A stretch of DNA of 64,000 nucleotides from Bacillus sp. FJAT-18017 (GTDB taxonomy: Bacteria; Bacillota; Bacilli; Bacillales; Cytobacillaceae). How positions within the stretch are numbered: the stretch's first letter is position 1; every line of letters begins with the position of its first letter. This document shows positions 1 to 8,664 of the stretch, one piece after another. The position numbers were made by a program, and so were the translations under genes. Below the pieces are notes generated by a model, which saw nothing but the letters and a program-made list of their open reading frames with translations, did no database searches and had not been told where the DNA came from. The stretch spans positions 289,001-353,000 of the forward strand of contig NZ_CP012602.1 of assembly GCF_001278805.1 (NCBI RefSeq), in the 5' to 3' direction.

Positions 1-1
1 A

Positions 2-103
2 TTGCTCATAACAGCCGTATACGTAGGGGTGGGCAGCTTTCATTTGGCCAATAAGGCTCAGGTCTTCAACAGCCAAGGATCTGGAATTAGATATTTAGAA
101 TAA
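2..103 (+). CDS. C-terminal end of an unidentified membrane protein (5' end outside window)
   Basis: An open frame enters from the left edge and stops at TAA 101-103, giving 33 residues that begin LLITAVYVGVGSFHLANKAQ. The first dozen residues are hydrophobic, then the tail becomes polar, which suggests the last membrane segment and cytoplasmic tail of a membrane protein. It lies 24 nt before the ABC ATPase gene on the same strand, so it could be part of that transporter operon. Too short to assign a family. The other two frames of this strand stop earlier or lack protein-like composition. Confidence 0.5.
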   Translation: MLITAVYVGVGSFHLANKAQVFNSQGSGIRYLE

Positions 104-127
104 TAGAGTTGGAAAAGGGGGATCTAC

Positions 128-1012
128 ATGGGATTGGAAATTCGCAATCTTACTAAGAGGTATGGGGAAAATGTAGCTGTAAATAATATAAGCCTCGAAT
201 TGCAGGAAGGCCAGGTACTCGGCCTGCTAGGAAGGAACGGGGCGGGTAAGACGACAACCATTAAGATGATGCTCGGCCTTGTTGGCCGTGATAGCGGAGA
301 AATCCTTTGGAATGGCCATCCTTTTCACAGAGATGAGTTGTCGATTGGCTACCTTCCCGAAGAACGGGGCCTATACCCTAAAACAAAAGTGTCAGAACAA
401 TTAAGATACTTTGGTGAACTTGAAGGGCTTAGCAAGAAGAAAGCGATTGAAAGAATAGATTACTGGCTAGAGAAGTTTGAAATCACTGACTATAAAAATA
501 AGCTTGCAAGTGATCTATCAAAGGGAAACCAGCAGAAAATACAAATTATTGCTACCCTCCTCCATGACCCGGATATCATTATCCTTGATGAGCCTTTCAG
601 CGGTCTTGACCCAGTCAATGCCACAATGCTTGGGAATGTTATAGAGGAGCTTGTCGCTCTGAAAAAAACAATCATCCTTTCAAGCCATCGAATGGAATCC
701 ATTGAGATGTTTTGTGAGAATGTCTGCCTAATGAAGCAAGGAAATATTGAAGTAGCTGGCAAATTACAGAAGGTCAAGGATGATTACGGCTATAAAAATC
801 TCAAAATCACTTCAGCTCAGAAGCTTGAACCTGTCTTCGGCAAATTCAATTTGCCATTTGAGAAGAATGGCAATGTGTACATAGCAAAGGTACATAACGA
901 AAAGGAAGGTATGGATATCTTGAATGCAGCCGCATCCACTGGGATCACACTGCAAAACTTTTCGCTGCTAGAGCCTACACTGCATCAAATCTTTGTCGAG
1001 AGGGTGGGTTAA
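128..1012 (+). CDS. ABC transporter ATP-binding protein, NatA/YhaQ-like
   Basis: This 294-residue protein is the cytoplasmic ATPase of an ABC exporter. It shows Walker A GRNGAGKTT near residue 35, a Q-loop region around residue 77 (YLPEERGLYP), an ABC signature written LSKGNQQK instead of LSGGQ, Walker B IIILDEPFSGLD and the switch histidine in SSHRMES. The SKGNQQK variant and the roughly 80-residue C-terminal extension are typical of the NatA/YhaQ group of sodium or drug efflux ATPases. The start ATG has AAGGGGGA 6 nt upstream. The stop codon abuts the GTG start of the permease gene, so the two are translated together. The substrate cannot be told from sequence. Confidence 0.9.
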   Translation: MGLEIRNLTKRYGENVAVNNISLELQEGQVLGLLGRNGAGKTTTIKMMLGLVGRDSGEILWNGHPFHRDELSIGYLPEERGLYPKTKVSEQLRYFGELEGLSKKKAIERIDYWLEKFEITDYKNKLASDLSKGNQQKIQIIATLLHDPDIIILDEPFSGLDPVNATMLGNVIEELVALKKTIILSSHRMESIEMFCENVCLMKQGNIEVAGKLQKVKDDYGYKNLKITSAQKLEPVFGKFNLPFEKNGNVYIAKVHNEKEGMDILNAAASTGITLQNFSLLEPTLHQIFVERVG

Positions 1013-2227
1013 GTGAGAAAATTTCTGACGGTATTAAAGTTTCATCTAAAGGAAGGTTTATCAGCAAAAAGCTACATAATAACTGCCGCTGTTCTATTTT
1101 CGGTAGTTCTGGGCTATTTCGGGTTTATGCATTATTTTGACAAAGAAGAAAAGATGACCGTCTATGTAAGTGACCAATCTCAAGCCTATGAATTCAATAC
1201 TAGCGAAGCGGGGAACGCCGCTGATTTTGCAGAAATTAAAAAGATTGGTGAAGATAAAGTTTCGGGGATTAAAAAAGAGGTTGAGGCTGGAAATATTGAT
1301 GCGCTGATTGTCTTGAAAGGAAGTGGTGAAGCCCCCGAGGTGGACTACCATTTCAGGCGCATGGCAGATTATCAGGTACTGGCACTGATTAATGCTGTCG
1401 TTCAGCCGCAATATATAAACAATGTGGTTACAGCCAATGGGATCGATCCTGCTGTTGCGGGAGCCCTTCTAACCCCGGTAAAAGTAAATGAGGTTACCTT
1501 AAAGGAAACAGAATCTCTTGGACTGGTATACTTCTTCCTGTTCTTGATGTATATGTTTATCATCATGTTCGGAAATACGGTTTCGCTGGGGATTGCCGGA
1601 GAAAAGACAACTAGAGTAATGGAAATCATGATTACAAAAGTGAAGCCCATTACGATGATGTATGCAAAAATCATTGCAGCAATGCTTTCAGGATTATTGC
1701 AAATCGGGATGGTTGCTCTTGGTTATGTCATTGCCAAGCTTCTGGGATGGACAACTGGGGAAATGAACATCATGGGAATGGCATTGGACCTATCCGTCTT
1801 GAATCCTAAAATCTTCTTATTCCTTGGACTTTATTTCATGCTGGGATATACGGTCTATGCTTTGTTATTTGCTTCCATAACCTCGACAATCAGCAGGATG
1901 GAGGATATCGGTACAATCATATTCCCAATATCCATACTGCTCATGGGTGGTTTCTTCTTAGGGTTTAAAACCATGATGGATCCGAATGCAGGAATCGTTC
2001 TGGCAAGTTCTTATATTCCATTTTTCTCGCCAATGGTTACATTCTCAAGGATTGTCCTTGGTGAAGCTGGTTCGCTTGAGGTCATCCTGTCAATTGTTGT
2101 CCTGGTAATATCAATTGGCATTTTGAGCTATATTGCAAACCGTATTTATTCAAAAGGTGTTATGAGATATAGCGGTAAAACCAATCTTACAGATGTCATA
2201 AAAATGGCTAAGAGCACTGAGGCATAA
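1013..2227 (+). CDS. ABC-2 type transporter permease, NatB/YhaP-like
   Basis: This 404-residue membrane protein pairs with the preceding ATPase. It has one N-terminal membrane segment at about residues 20-40, an extracytoplasmic domain of roughly 120 residues, and then five or six hydrophobic segments from about residue 170 to 385. That is the usual plan of NatB-type ABC-2 permeases. GEKTTRVMEIMITKVKP after the second segment is the conserved cytoplasmic coupling region of this family. Translation starts at GTG directly after the ATPase stop. It probably exports sodium, a peptide or a toxic compound; the family does not fix the substrate. A strong terminator follows. Confidence 0.9.
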   Translation: MRKFLTVLKFHLKEGLSAKSYIITAAVLFSVVLGYFGFMHYFDKEEKMTVYVSDQSQAYEFNTSEAGNAADFAEIKKIGEDKVSGIKKEVEAGNIDALIVLKGSGEAPEVDYHFRRMADYQVLALINAVVQPQYINNVVTANGIDPAVAGALLTPVKVNEVTLKETESLGLVYFFLFLMYMFIIMFGNTVSLGIAGEKTTRVMEIMITKVKPITMMYAKIIAAMLSGLLQIGMVALGYVIAKLLGWTTGEMNIMGMALDLSVLNPKIFLFLGLYFMLGYTVYALLFASITSTISRMEDIGTIIFPISILLMGGFFLGFKTMMDPNAGIVLASSYIPFFSPMVTFSRIVLGEAGSLEVILSIVVLVISIGILSYIANRIYSKGVMRYSGKTNLTDVIKMAKSTEA

Positions 2228-2250
2228 AGAAGAATAGGGTTAAAAAGTTG

Positions 2251-2284
2251 AAGCGGCTGTCCTAAATGCGACGGCCGCTTTTTT
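2251..2284 (+). terminator. Rho-independent terminator of the NatAB-like operon
   Basis: AAGCGGCTGTC (2251-2261) pairs with GACGGCCGCTT (2270-2280) with one G-U pair and an 8-nt loop, followed by a run of six T. It lies between the convergent permease and pepT genes and ends just before the pepT stop. Confidence 0.85.
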
Positions 2285-2287
2285 AGA

Positions 2288-3520
2288 TTAAGCACGTTTC
2301 TCAAATGATTCAGCAATTCCGATTATGACCTGGACAGCTTTGAGCATGTTATCTACTGATATGAATTCATATTTTCCGTGGAAGTTCTCGCCTCCGGTAA
2401 AAATATTCGGAGTTGGAAGCCCCATATAGGACAGTTGTGAGCCATCAGTTCCGCCCCGTATCGGTTTAACAATTGGGGAGATGTCCAAACCTGTCATAAC
2501 CTTGTGTGCAATGTCAACAATTTCCTTTACAGGTTCAATTTTTTCTTTCATGTTATAGTACTGATCGTTAAGCTCCAATATAACAGCATTTTCTCCATAA
2601 GCTTTTTTTAGATCCGCTGCAATTTCCCTCATTTTTTCTTTTCGGGCCTCAAAATTTTCCTTATCAAAGTCTCGGATAATATAATTGAGCCTTGTTTCTT
2701 CAACATCACCATTAAAGGAAAGCAAATGATAGAATCCTTCATAGCCCTCTGTCAGCTCTGGGGCCTCACTAGCTGGCAGGTGATGATGGAAATCCATTGC
2801 CAGTTTCATCGAATTGACCATTTTGCCCTTTGCGGTGCCAGGATGGATATTGGACCCTTTAAAGGTTAGCTTAGCAGCAGCGGCATTGAAGCTTTCAAAC
2901 TCCAGCTCCCCAAGGGGACCGCCATCCACTGTGTATGCATATTGAGCGCTAAAGGCTTGAACATCAAACCGATGCGGCCCGCGGCCGATTTCTTCATCTG
3001 GGGTAAAAGCAACTCTGATTTTACCATGCTTGATATCCGGGTTTTGTATAAGATAATCCATAGCTGTAATTATTTCGGCAACACCTGCCTTATTATCCGC
3101 ACCCAGTAGAGTAGTACCATCGGTTGTAATCAGCTTATGGCCTGTGTAATTAGCTAGCTGAGGAAATTCAGATGTTTTCATCACAACTCCTGAGGTTTCA
3201 TTGAGAGTGATATCCTTTCCATCATAGTTTTCAACCAACCGTGGATTTACTCCTTTGCCAGTAAAATCCGTAGCCGTATCCACATGAGCCAGGAAGCCAA
3301 TTACAGGGACATCCTTCTCAGTATTAGCTGGAAGAGTGGCCATTACATAGCCGTTGGCATCCATTGTTACTTCCGCCATGCCAATTCTCTTAAGTTCGTT
3401 TACTAGCATGTTAGCCAACTCAAGCTGGCCATAAGTTGAGGGAAAGGACTCGCTTTCTTCACTGGATTGAGTGTCGATTTTAATATAAGAAATAAATCGG
3501 TCGATCAATTCTTTTTCCAC
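2288..3520 (-). CDS. pepT: Peptidase T (tripeptide aminopeptidase)
   Basis: PepT is a cytoplasmic M20-family zinc aminopeptidase that removes the N-terminal residue of tripeptides. Visible family marks are [11 protein letters not shown] (metal-binding His and catalytic Asp), [11 protein letters not shown] (bridging Asp), [10 protein letters not shown] (catalytic Glu and metal Glu), YTVDGG and the C-terminal [18 protein letters not shown]. The GTG at 3520 is chosen because AGGAGA lies 10 nt upstream, while the in-frame GTG at 3529 is only 1 nt from it. This gives 410 residues, the normal PepT length. A TATAAT box (3573-3578 on the reverse strand) precedes it. It is a single gene, convergent with the ABC exporter and divergent from the LIV importer. 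Confidence 0.95.
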   Translation of the reverse strand: MEKELIDRFISYIKIDTQSSEESESFPSTYGQLELANMLVNELKRIGMAEVTMDANGYVMATLPANTEKDVPVIGFLAHVDTATDFTGKGVNPRLVENYDGKDITLNETSGVVMKTSEFPQLANYTGHKLITTDGTTLLGADNKAGVAEIITAMDYLIQNPDIKHGKIRVAFTPDEEIGRGPHRFDVQAFSAQYAYTVDGGPLGELEFESFNAAAAKLTFKGSNIHPGTAKGKMVNSMKLAMDFHHHLPASEAPELTEGYEGFYHLLSFNGDVEETRLNYIIRDFDKENFEARKEKMREIAADLKKAYGENAVILELNDQYYNMKEKIEPVKEIVDIAHKVMTGLDISPIVKPIRGGTDGSQLSYMGLPTPNIFTGGENFHGKYEFISVDNMLKAVQVIIGIAESFEKRA

Positions 3521-3685
3521 TATAATCACATCTCCTAAATATAAATTGAAAAATATTCGTTGATAGTGTCATTATAATACAAACCACTCCAAAGAAAGGA
3601 TTTGCTAAGAAAAACATTTTCTCGTTTTGTCGAAGTTTGGGGAAGCTTGGAGATAAAAAGCTATGGCAAAAAACTATTATTATAC

Positions 3686-3714
3686 TAGACGGATTTAGGA
3701 CTATCATGTACAAT
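3686..3714 (+). promoter_or_regulatory. Candidate sigma-A promoter of the LIV operon
   Basis: TAGACG (3686-3691), a 17-nt spacer and TACAAT (3709-3714) match TTGACA/TATAAT at 4 and 5 of 6 positions. The promoter lies about 95 nt before the first LIV gene and its -10 box touches the CodY-like box. Confidence 0.5.
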
Positions 3715-3728
3715 GTTTTCAGAATATT
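3714..3728 (+). promoter_or_regulatory. CodY-like box upstream of the branched-chain amino acid importer
   Basis: TGTTTTCAGAATATT matches the CodY consensus AATTTTCWGAAAATT at 12 of 15 positions. It begins at the -10 box and covers the expected start of transcription, a position suited to repression. CodY senses isoleucine, leucine, valine and GTP, which fits the function of the downstream genes. Confidence 0.6.
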
Positions 3729-3809
3729 GGTTTTATTATGAATTAAAAGAATTCATTTCGCAGCACGAATTATCATCATCCGAAAAAAGAATATAAGGGG
3801 GATAATTGG

Positions 3810-4976
3810 ATGAAGAAAAGAAAGTTAGCAGGTATTTTTCTATCATTTTCCTTGCTTGCCGGCGTGTTGGCAGGCTGCGGCAGTCAGGGAACAGGCGGAT
3901 CGGGTGGAGACAGCAAGACGATTAAAATTGGAGCGAACCTCGAATTATCCGGAGGAGTAGCCTCCTACGGCCAATCCATTGCGGAAGGGCTAGAGCTTGC
4001 ACTTGAGGATATTAACAAAGAGGGCATCGATGGAAAGAAAATTAAGCTGATTAAATTCGACAACAAATCAGACGCTTCCGAAGCTACTTCAGGGGCCGTA
4101 AAGCTCGTCAGCCAGGATAAGGTAGCGGCAATCATAGGCGCAGCCACAAGTACGAACACATTGGCCCAGATTCAAGTAGCAGAGAAAAATAAAGTGCCGG
4201 TCATCACTCCTACAGGTACAAATCCAGATATCACGAACAAGGGAGGAAAAGTAAATTCCTATGCCTTCCGGACATGTTTTATCGATCCGTTCCAGGGGAC
4301 AGTAGCGGCAAACTTTGCTGCTGATAAGCTAGGTTCAAAAAAGGCTGCTGTATACGTCGATACAGCAAGTGACTATTCAAAAGGCCTTGCTGCAGCGTTC
4401 AAGGAAGCCTATAAAGGAGAAGTAGTGACTGAGGATGCGTATGTTGCCAAGGATACTGACTTCCGTGCTACTCTAACTCGTATTAAGTCAAAGAACCCTG
4501 ATTTCATCTTCCTGCCAGGCTACTATGAGGAAGTTGGCCTTATCATCAAGCAGGCACGTGAATTGGGTATTACCGTGCCAATTATGGGAGGAGATGGATG
4601 GGATTCTCCTAAGCTTGTTGAAATTGCAGGCGGTGATGCGTTGAATAATACATTTATCACTAACCACTATTCCGCTGCTGACCCGGATGAAAGGATTCAA
4701 AAGTTTGTTGAGGCCTTCAAGGCAAAGTACAAAGGCAAATCACCGGATGCCTTCGCTGCACTTGGTTATGATACAGCCTACTACTTGGCTGACGCAATTA
4801 AACGTGCCGGAAGTGCGGACCCTGCGAAAATCCAAAAGGCTCTAGAAGAAACAAAGGACCTTCAACTTGTGTCCGGCCTGCTGACACTTGATGATAAACA
4901 TGATCCAATCAAATCTGCGGCAATCCTGAAATATGAGGGCGGCGAACAGAAATTTGAGACCAAAGTAAACCCTTAA
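3810..4976 (+). CDS. livK: Branched-chain amino acid ABC transporter substrate-binding lipoprotein
   Basis: The 388-residue product is a lipoprotein on the outer face of the membrane that captures leucine, isoleucine or valine for the LIV importer. The N-terminus has charged residues, a hydrophobic core and lipobox LAGC with the acylated Cys at residue 23, followed by a Gly/Ser linker. The body is a type I periplasmic-binding fold: IKIGANLELSGGVASYGQS opens it, then GAATSTNTLAQ, a FRTCFIDPFQG hinge, and GGDGWDSPKL in the second lobe. RBS AAGGGGG lies upstream of the ATG. It is first in a five-gene operon, separated from livH by 181 nt containing a hairpin that may keep the binding protein in excess over the permeases. 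Confidence 0.9.
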   Translation: MKKRKLAGIFLSFSLLAGVLAGCGSQGTGGSGGDSKTIKIGANLELSGGVASYGQSIAEGLELALEDINKEGIDGKKIKLIKFDNKSDASEATSGAVKLVSQDKVAAIIGAATSTNTLAQIQVAEKNKVPVITPTGTNPDITNKGGKVNSYAFRTCFIDPFQGTVAANFAADKLGSKKAAVYVDTASDYSKGLAAAFKEAYKGEVVTEDAYVAKDTDFRATLTRIKSKNPDFIFLPGYYEEVGLIIKQARELGITVPIMGGDGWDSPKLVEIAGGDALNNTFITNHYSAADPDERIQKFVEAFKAKYKGKSPDAFAALGYDTAYYLADAIKRAGSADPAKIQKALEETKDLQLVSGLLTLDDKHDPIKSAAILKYEGGEQKFETKVNP

Positions 4977-5030
4977 AGAAAAGCGTAAGCGCATTCGATC
5001 GCTTGATACAAGCAGCAAAACAATAAGCAA
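4977..5030 (+). repeat. Short fragment of the AGCGTAAGCG dispersed repeat
   Basis: AGAAAAGCGTAAGCGCATTC matches the left end of the larger repeat copies at 9877 and 43123. Only about 20 nt of clear similarity are present before it diverges. Confidence 0.4.
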
Positions 5031-5036
5031 TATGGG

Positions 5037-5062
5037 AAATAGGGGGCGATGTCCCCCTATTT
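5037..5062 (+). terminator. Perfect hairpin between livK and livH (partial terminator or mRNA stabiliser)
   Basis: AAATAGGGGG pairs with CCCCCTATTT over 10 bp with a 6-nt loop. The downstream arm ends in ATTT and there is no longer T run, so termination should be incomplete. Such structures are common after the binding-protein gene of ABC operons. Confidence 0.6.
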
Positions 5063-5157
5063 CGGCTTAAAAGTTAAACTATAGCGGAACAGGCGCATCA
5101 TCATTTAGGAGGATGTGCTTCTATTCGACTAAAGTACCTTTCAAGGGGAGTTTAATA

Positions 5158-6036
5158 ATGGAATTCGTACAGCAGCTGATAAACGGAATTTCACTTGGGA
5201 GCATTTATGCTCTGATTGCGCTGGGCTATACAATGGTATACGGAATCGTTAAACTGATCAATTTTGCACACGGGGATGTATTCATGGTAGGCGCCTTTGT
5301 CGGATTTTATTCGATTACCATCCTTGAGCTGAGTTTTTTCCCGGCACTTATCCTGACAATGACGGTATGTGCCATTTTCGGTGTGTTGATTGAAAGGATT
5401 GCGTACAAGCCTCTCAGGAATGCCACGAGAATTGCAGCTCTTATTACTGCGATTGGTGTGTCGCTCTTAATTGAGTATGGCGTCATTTATATCCGAGGTG
5501 CACAACCTGAGGCCTATCCTTCAGATGTTCTTCCTAAAGAAACAATTAATTTATTCGGGCTCTCGGTCGGCAGCCAGTCCCTATTTATATTAGGTGTTTC
5601 CGTCGCACTTATGATTATTCTTCAATTTATCGTCCATAAAACAAAGATTGGCAAAGCGATGCGCGCTGTTTCACACGATGCCGATGCAGCAAGGCTGATG
5701 GGCATTAACGTTAACAATACAATTTCGGCTACATTTGCAATTGGTTCCGCACTTGCAGGAGCTGCGGGAGTTATTTTTGGTACGTACTACACAAAAATTG
5801 AACCTTTAATGGGAATCATTCCAGGCCTCAAGGCATTCGTTGCAGCGGTTTTGGGGGGAATCGGCATTATCCCGGGTGCCATGGTCGGCGGGCTTCTGCT
5901 CGGAGTGATTGAAGCACTTGTTAGTGCTCTTGGCTATTCCCTCTGGCGTGATGGCGTTGCCTTTATCGTCCTGATTCTAATCCTTATTTTTCTCCCGGCT
6001 GGACTGTTTGGTAAAAACGTGAGAGAGAAAGTATAG
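5158..6036 (+). CDS. livH: Branched-chain amino acid ABC transporter permease LivH
   Basis: LivH is one of the two membrane subunits of the LIV importer. The 292-residue protein begins MEFVQQLINGISLGSIYALI and continues GYTMVYGIVKLINFAHGDVF, a signature of the LivH family. It has about eight hydrophobic segments and the coupling motif region MRAVSHDADAARLMGINVN. ATG 5158 is chosen because AAGGGGAG lies 8 nt before it. An upstream in-frame ATG at 5113 directly abuts AGGAGG without a spacer and would add 15 atypical residues. The livM gene starts 11 nt after the stop. Confidence 0.92.
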   Translation: MEFVQQLINGISLGSIYALIALGYTMVYGIVKLINFAHGDVFMVGAFVGFYSITILELSFFPALILTMTVCAIFGVLIERIAYKPLRNATRIAALITAIGVSLLIEYGVIYIRGAQPEAYPSDVLPKETINLFGLSVGSQSLFILGVSVALMIILQFIVHKTKIGKAMRAVSHDADAARLMGINVNNTISATFAIGSALAGAAGVIFGTYYTKIEPLMGIIPGLKAFVAAVLGGIGIIPGAMVGGLLLGVIEALVSALGYSLWRDGVAFIVLILILIFLPAGLFGKNVREKV

Positions 6037-6047
6037 GGGGGAACAGA

Positions 6048-7022
6048 ATGAAAACCTTAAAACGCTCTAAAGGTTTCTGGTTTTGGATCGCTCTTGCCTT
6101 GGTTGTATTTTCAGTTATACAGGTTCTGATAACCAGCGGAACACTGAATATTTTCCACATTAATACGCTAATTACGATAGGGATAAACATTATGCTTGCA
6201 GCTAGCCTGCATCTAATTATTGGAATTACTGGACAATTTTCAATTGGCCATGCGGGATTCCTTGCTGTCGGGGCTTATGCTTCCGCAATCATGACAATGA
6301 AGTTCGAGCTCCCGTTCATTGTTGCGCTTCTGGTAGGCGGCCTGGTCGCTGCTGTTTTTGGCCTAGTCATTGGAATCCCTAGTTTGAGGCTTAAAGGAGA
6401 TTATCTAGCTATTGCAACTCTGGGATTCGGGGAAATTGTTCGGATTGGCCTCTTGAACTTTGATTACGTCGGGGGCGCAAGCGGAATGCAAGTTTCCCAA
6501 ATGAGCACGTGGGGCTGGACGTTCGCCTGTGTATTCATTACGATCCTTGTTATCGTCAATTTCACTAATTCAACTCATGGACGGGCATGTATTTCTATCC
6601 GGGAGGACGAAACGGCCGCTGATGCAATGGGGATAAACACAACGTATTATAAGGTGGTTGCATTTGTCATCGGTGCATTTTTTGCCGGGGTGGGCGGCGC
6701 ATTATTTGCCCATAACTTTTACATCATCCAGCCATCAAATTTCGGTTTCCTGAAATCATTTGATATTTTAATCTTTGTTGTGCTTGGAGGTTTAGGAAGC
6801 ATGTCGGGAGCTATTATTGCAGCAATTCTTCTGACCCTCATCTCAACAACGCTGCAATCATATGCCGATACAAGAATGATTATTTATAGCCTTGTACTCA
6901 TTCTTACAATGATTTATCGTCCGCAAGGCCTTATGGGAACTAGGGAAATAACATCATTCTTTAAAAAGTCGAAAAAGCAGGAAGGGGGGCATAGTGATGG
7001 CACAGGACAAACCGTTGCTTAA
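6048..7022 (+). CDS. livM: Branched-chain amino acid ABC transporter permease LivM
   Basis: LivM is the second membrane subunit of the LIV importer, 324 residues. It shows the LivM-type sequences LHLIIGITGQFSIGHAGFLA and GDYLAIATLGFGEIVRIGL, the coupling segment IREDETAADAMGINTTYYK, and GGLGSMSGAI near the C-terminus, with nine or ten hydrophobic stretches. RBS GGGGGGAA lies upstream of the ATG. The 3' end overlaps the start of livG by 26 nt or more, indicating translational coupling. Confidence 0.93.
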   Translation: MKTLKRSKGFWFWIALALVVFSVIQVLITSGTLNIFHINTLITIGINIMLAASLHLIIGITGQFSIGHAGFLAVGAYASAIMTMKFELPFIVALLVGGLVAAVFGLVIGIPSLRLKGDYLAIATLGFGEIVRIGLLNFDYVGGASGMQVSQMSTWGWTFACVFITILVIVNFTNSTHGRACISIREDETAADAMGINTTYYKVVAFVIGAFFAGVGGALFAHNFYIIQPSNFGFLKSFDILIFVVLGGLGSMSGAIIAAILLTLISTTLQSYADTRMIIYSLVLILTMIYRPQGLMGTREITSFFKKSKKQEGGHSDGTGQTVA

Positions 7023-7776
7023 GGTCGAAAAGGCTGGGATTCGATTTGGCGGGCTGAAGGCAGTATGGGATGTAAATCTGGAATTATTTCAGGGTGAGCT
7101 GGTTGGCCTGATCGGCCCCAACGGTGCGGGAAAGACAACTTTTTTCAACTTGCTTACGGGGGTATACGTCCCGACTGAAGGTGAAATTGTCCTTGACGGT
7201 GACAGGCTGAATAAGCTTGCACCTTATAAAATAACAAAAAAAGGGGTCAGCAGAACCTTCCAGAATATTCGGCTGTTTGGAGAGTTATCTGTCATAGATA
7301 ATGTGAAGGTTGCTTATCACTCGCTTGCAAAACATGGAATTCCCAGCTCCGTTTTCCGACTTCCTAAGCATTTTGAAGGAGAAAGGGAAATGGATGAGAA
7401 GGCAGTCGAGTTCCTTAAAATTTTTGGACTGGAAAAATACAGGGATGAAAAGGCAAAGAACCTTCCTTACGGTCAGCAACGGAGGCTGGAAATTGCTCGG
7501 GCGCTTGCTGCAAATCCCAAAATACTCTTATTGGATGAACCGGCAGCGGGCATGAATCCACATGAAACGAAAGAACTTATGAAACTGATATCATTTATTA
7601 GAGACCGTTTTCACCTGACTGTATTGCTTATTGAGCACGACATGGGGTTAGTTATGGGAGTCTGTGAACGGATATACGTCCTTGACCACGGCCAGCTAAT
7701 TGCACAAGGAACACCAGAGGAAATCAGGAATAATCCAAAGGTTATTGAGGCTTATTTGGGCGAGGAGGTATCCTGA
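6997..7776 (+). CDS. livG: Branched-chain amino acid ABC transporter ATP-binding protein LivG
   Basis: LivG is one of the two ATPases driving the LIV importer. It has Walker [13 protein letters not shown], signature [15 protein letters not shown] (a Y replaces S in LSGGQ, as usual in LivG), Walker [14 protein letters not shown] and switch [24 protein letters not shown] is the family Q-loop. The ATG at 6997 is preferred because AAGGGGGG ends 8 nt upstream; a GTG at 6994 adds one residue. It overlaps the end of livM and its stop shares one base with the livF start. Confidence 0.93.
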   Translation: MAQDKPLLKVEKAGIRFGGLKAVWDVNLELFQGELVGLIGPNGAGKTTFFNLLTGVYVPTEGEIVLDGDRLNKLAPYKITKKGVSRTFQNIRLFGELSVIDNVKVAYHSLAKHGIPSSVFRLPKHFEGEREMDEKAVEFLKIFGLEKYRDEKAKNLPYGQQRRLEIARALAANPKILLLDEPAAGMNPHETKELMKLISFIRDRFHLTVLLIEHDMGLVMGVCERIYVLDHGQLIAQGTPEEIRNNPKVIEAYLGEEVS

Positions 7777-8483
7777 TGCTGAGAGTCGATGGAATCAATG
7801 TATATTACGGTAATATCCAGGCATTAAAAGGCGTTTCTCTTGAGGTCAATGAAGGGGAAATTGTTACGCTGATTGGAGCGAATGGAGCTGGGAAGAGCAC
7901 CCTCCTTAAAACGGTTTCTGGCCTGCTCAAGCCAAAACAGGGCAAAATTGAATTTCAAAACCAGTCTATCTCAGGGAAGGCAGCCCAATCAATTGTAAAA
8001 CTGGGCATTTCTCATGTTCCGGAAGGGCGGAGAGTTTTTGCTAATATGACAGTTGAAGAAAACCTCGAATTGGGGGCTTATCTTAGAAGGGATAAAGCTG
8101 GTATCAAGGAGGACTTTGGAAAGATATTCGAGCTTTTCCCAAGACTTGAGGAACGCCGTAAGCAGCATGCCGGGACACTATCGGGAGGCGAGCAGCAAAT
8201 GCTTGCGATGGGCAGGGCTTTAATGGCCAGACCCCGGCTGCTCCTTTTGGATGAACCATCCATGGGGCTTGCACCTCTTCTGGTAAAAACGATATTTCGG
8301 ATTATTAGTGAAATTAACGAAACTGGTACAACCATTATGCTTGTGGAACAGAATGCGCACATGGCTCTATCAATTGCTCATCGAGCTTATGTCATTGAAA
8401 CAGGCCGAGTGGTTCTGTCTGGTACAGCTGCCGAATTGAACGAAAGTGAGCAAATAAAAATGGCCTATCTTGGCGGCCATTAA
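7776..8483 (+). CDS. livF: Branched-chain amino acid ABC transporter ATP-binding protein LivF
   Basis: LivF is the second ATPase of the LIV importer, 235 residues, the usual size. It has Walker A GANGAGKSTLLK, family motif GISHVPEGRRVFANMTVEEN, signature LSGGEQQMLAMGRALM, Walker B LLLLDEPSMGLAP and switch LVEQNAHMAL. The ATG overlaps the livG stop as ATGC within TGATG, and GAGGAGG is well placed 6-8 nt upstream. It is the last gene of the operon and a strong terminator begins 10 nt after its stop. Confidence 0.94.
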   Translation: MLRVDGINVYYGNIQALKGVSLEVNEGEIVTLIGANGAGKSTLLKTVSGLLKPKQGKIEFQNQSISGKAAQSIVKLGISHVPEGRRVFANMTVEENLELGAYLRRDKAGIKEDFGKIFELFPRLEERRKQHAGTLSGGEQQMLAMGRALMARPRLLLLDEPSMGLAPLLVKTIFRIISEINETGTTIMLVEQNAHMALSIAHRAYVIETGRVVLSGTAAELNESEQIKMAYLGGH

Positions 8484-8493
8484 CAAAAAGCAG

Positions 8494-8537
8494 TAGAGGC
8501 TGTCCCTAACATATAAAAGGGAAGCCTCTATTTTTTT
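8494..8537 (+). terminator. Rho-independent terminator of the LIV operon
   Basis: TAGAGGCT with an inner GTCCCT arm pairs with AGGGA-AGCCTCTA (ending 8530), followed by seven T. The long, nearly continuous stem and T run make this a strong terminator. Confidence 0.9.
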
Positions 8538-8565
8538 AAAAAAATTGAAGCGAAAATACTATTAC

Positions 8566-8592
8566 CCTTGTCTTGACAGCTGTTATAATGGT
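8566..8592 (+). promoter_or_regulatory. -10 box overlapped by a possible NiaR-type operator
   Basis: TATAAT lies at 8584-8589, with a weak -35 match (ATTACC, 8561-8566) at 17-nt spacing. The intervening TGTCTTGACAGCTGTTATAA contains TGTC/GACA inverted half-sites and CTTGACAGCTGT, which resembles from memory the TGACA-rich operators of the niacin repressor NiaR (YrxA). The TTGACA at 8573 is only 5 nt from TATAAT and so cannot serve as its -35. The operator assignment rests mainly on the downstream niaP-like gene. Confidence 0.35.
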
Positions 8593-8664
8593 ATGGCCTA
8601 ACAAATAAGAGATGTTTGATTTAGGACAAACTACGAATAGAAAAGACAGAAGATGGGGGTCAGT

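Noticed and set aside
1402..1674. Reverse-strand frame within the ABC permease gene
   Set aside because: It is antisense to a clearly coding gene, lacks a ribosome binding site and has shadow-type composition, as do the many other antisense frames in the window.
8573..8589. TTGACA followed by TATAAT as a strong promoter of niaP
   Set aside because: Only 5 nt separate the two boxes, so they cannot be a -35/-10 pair; the TTGACA is more likely part of an operator.
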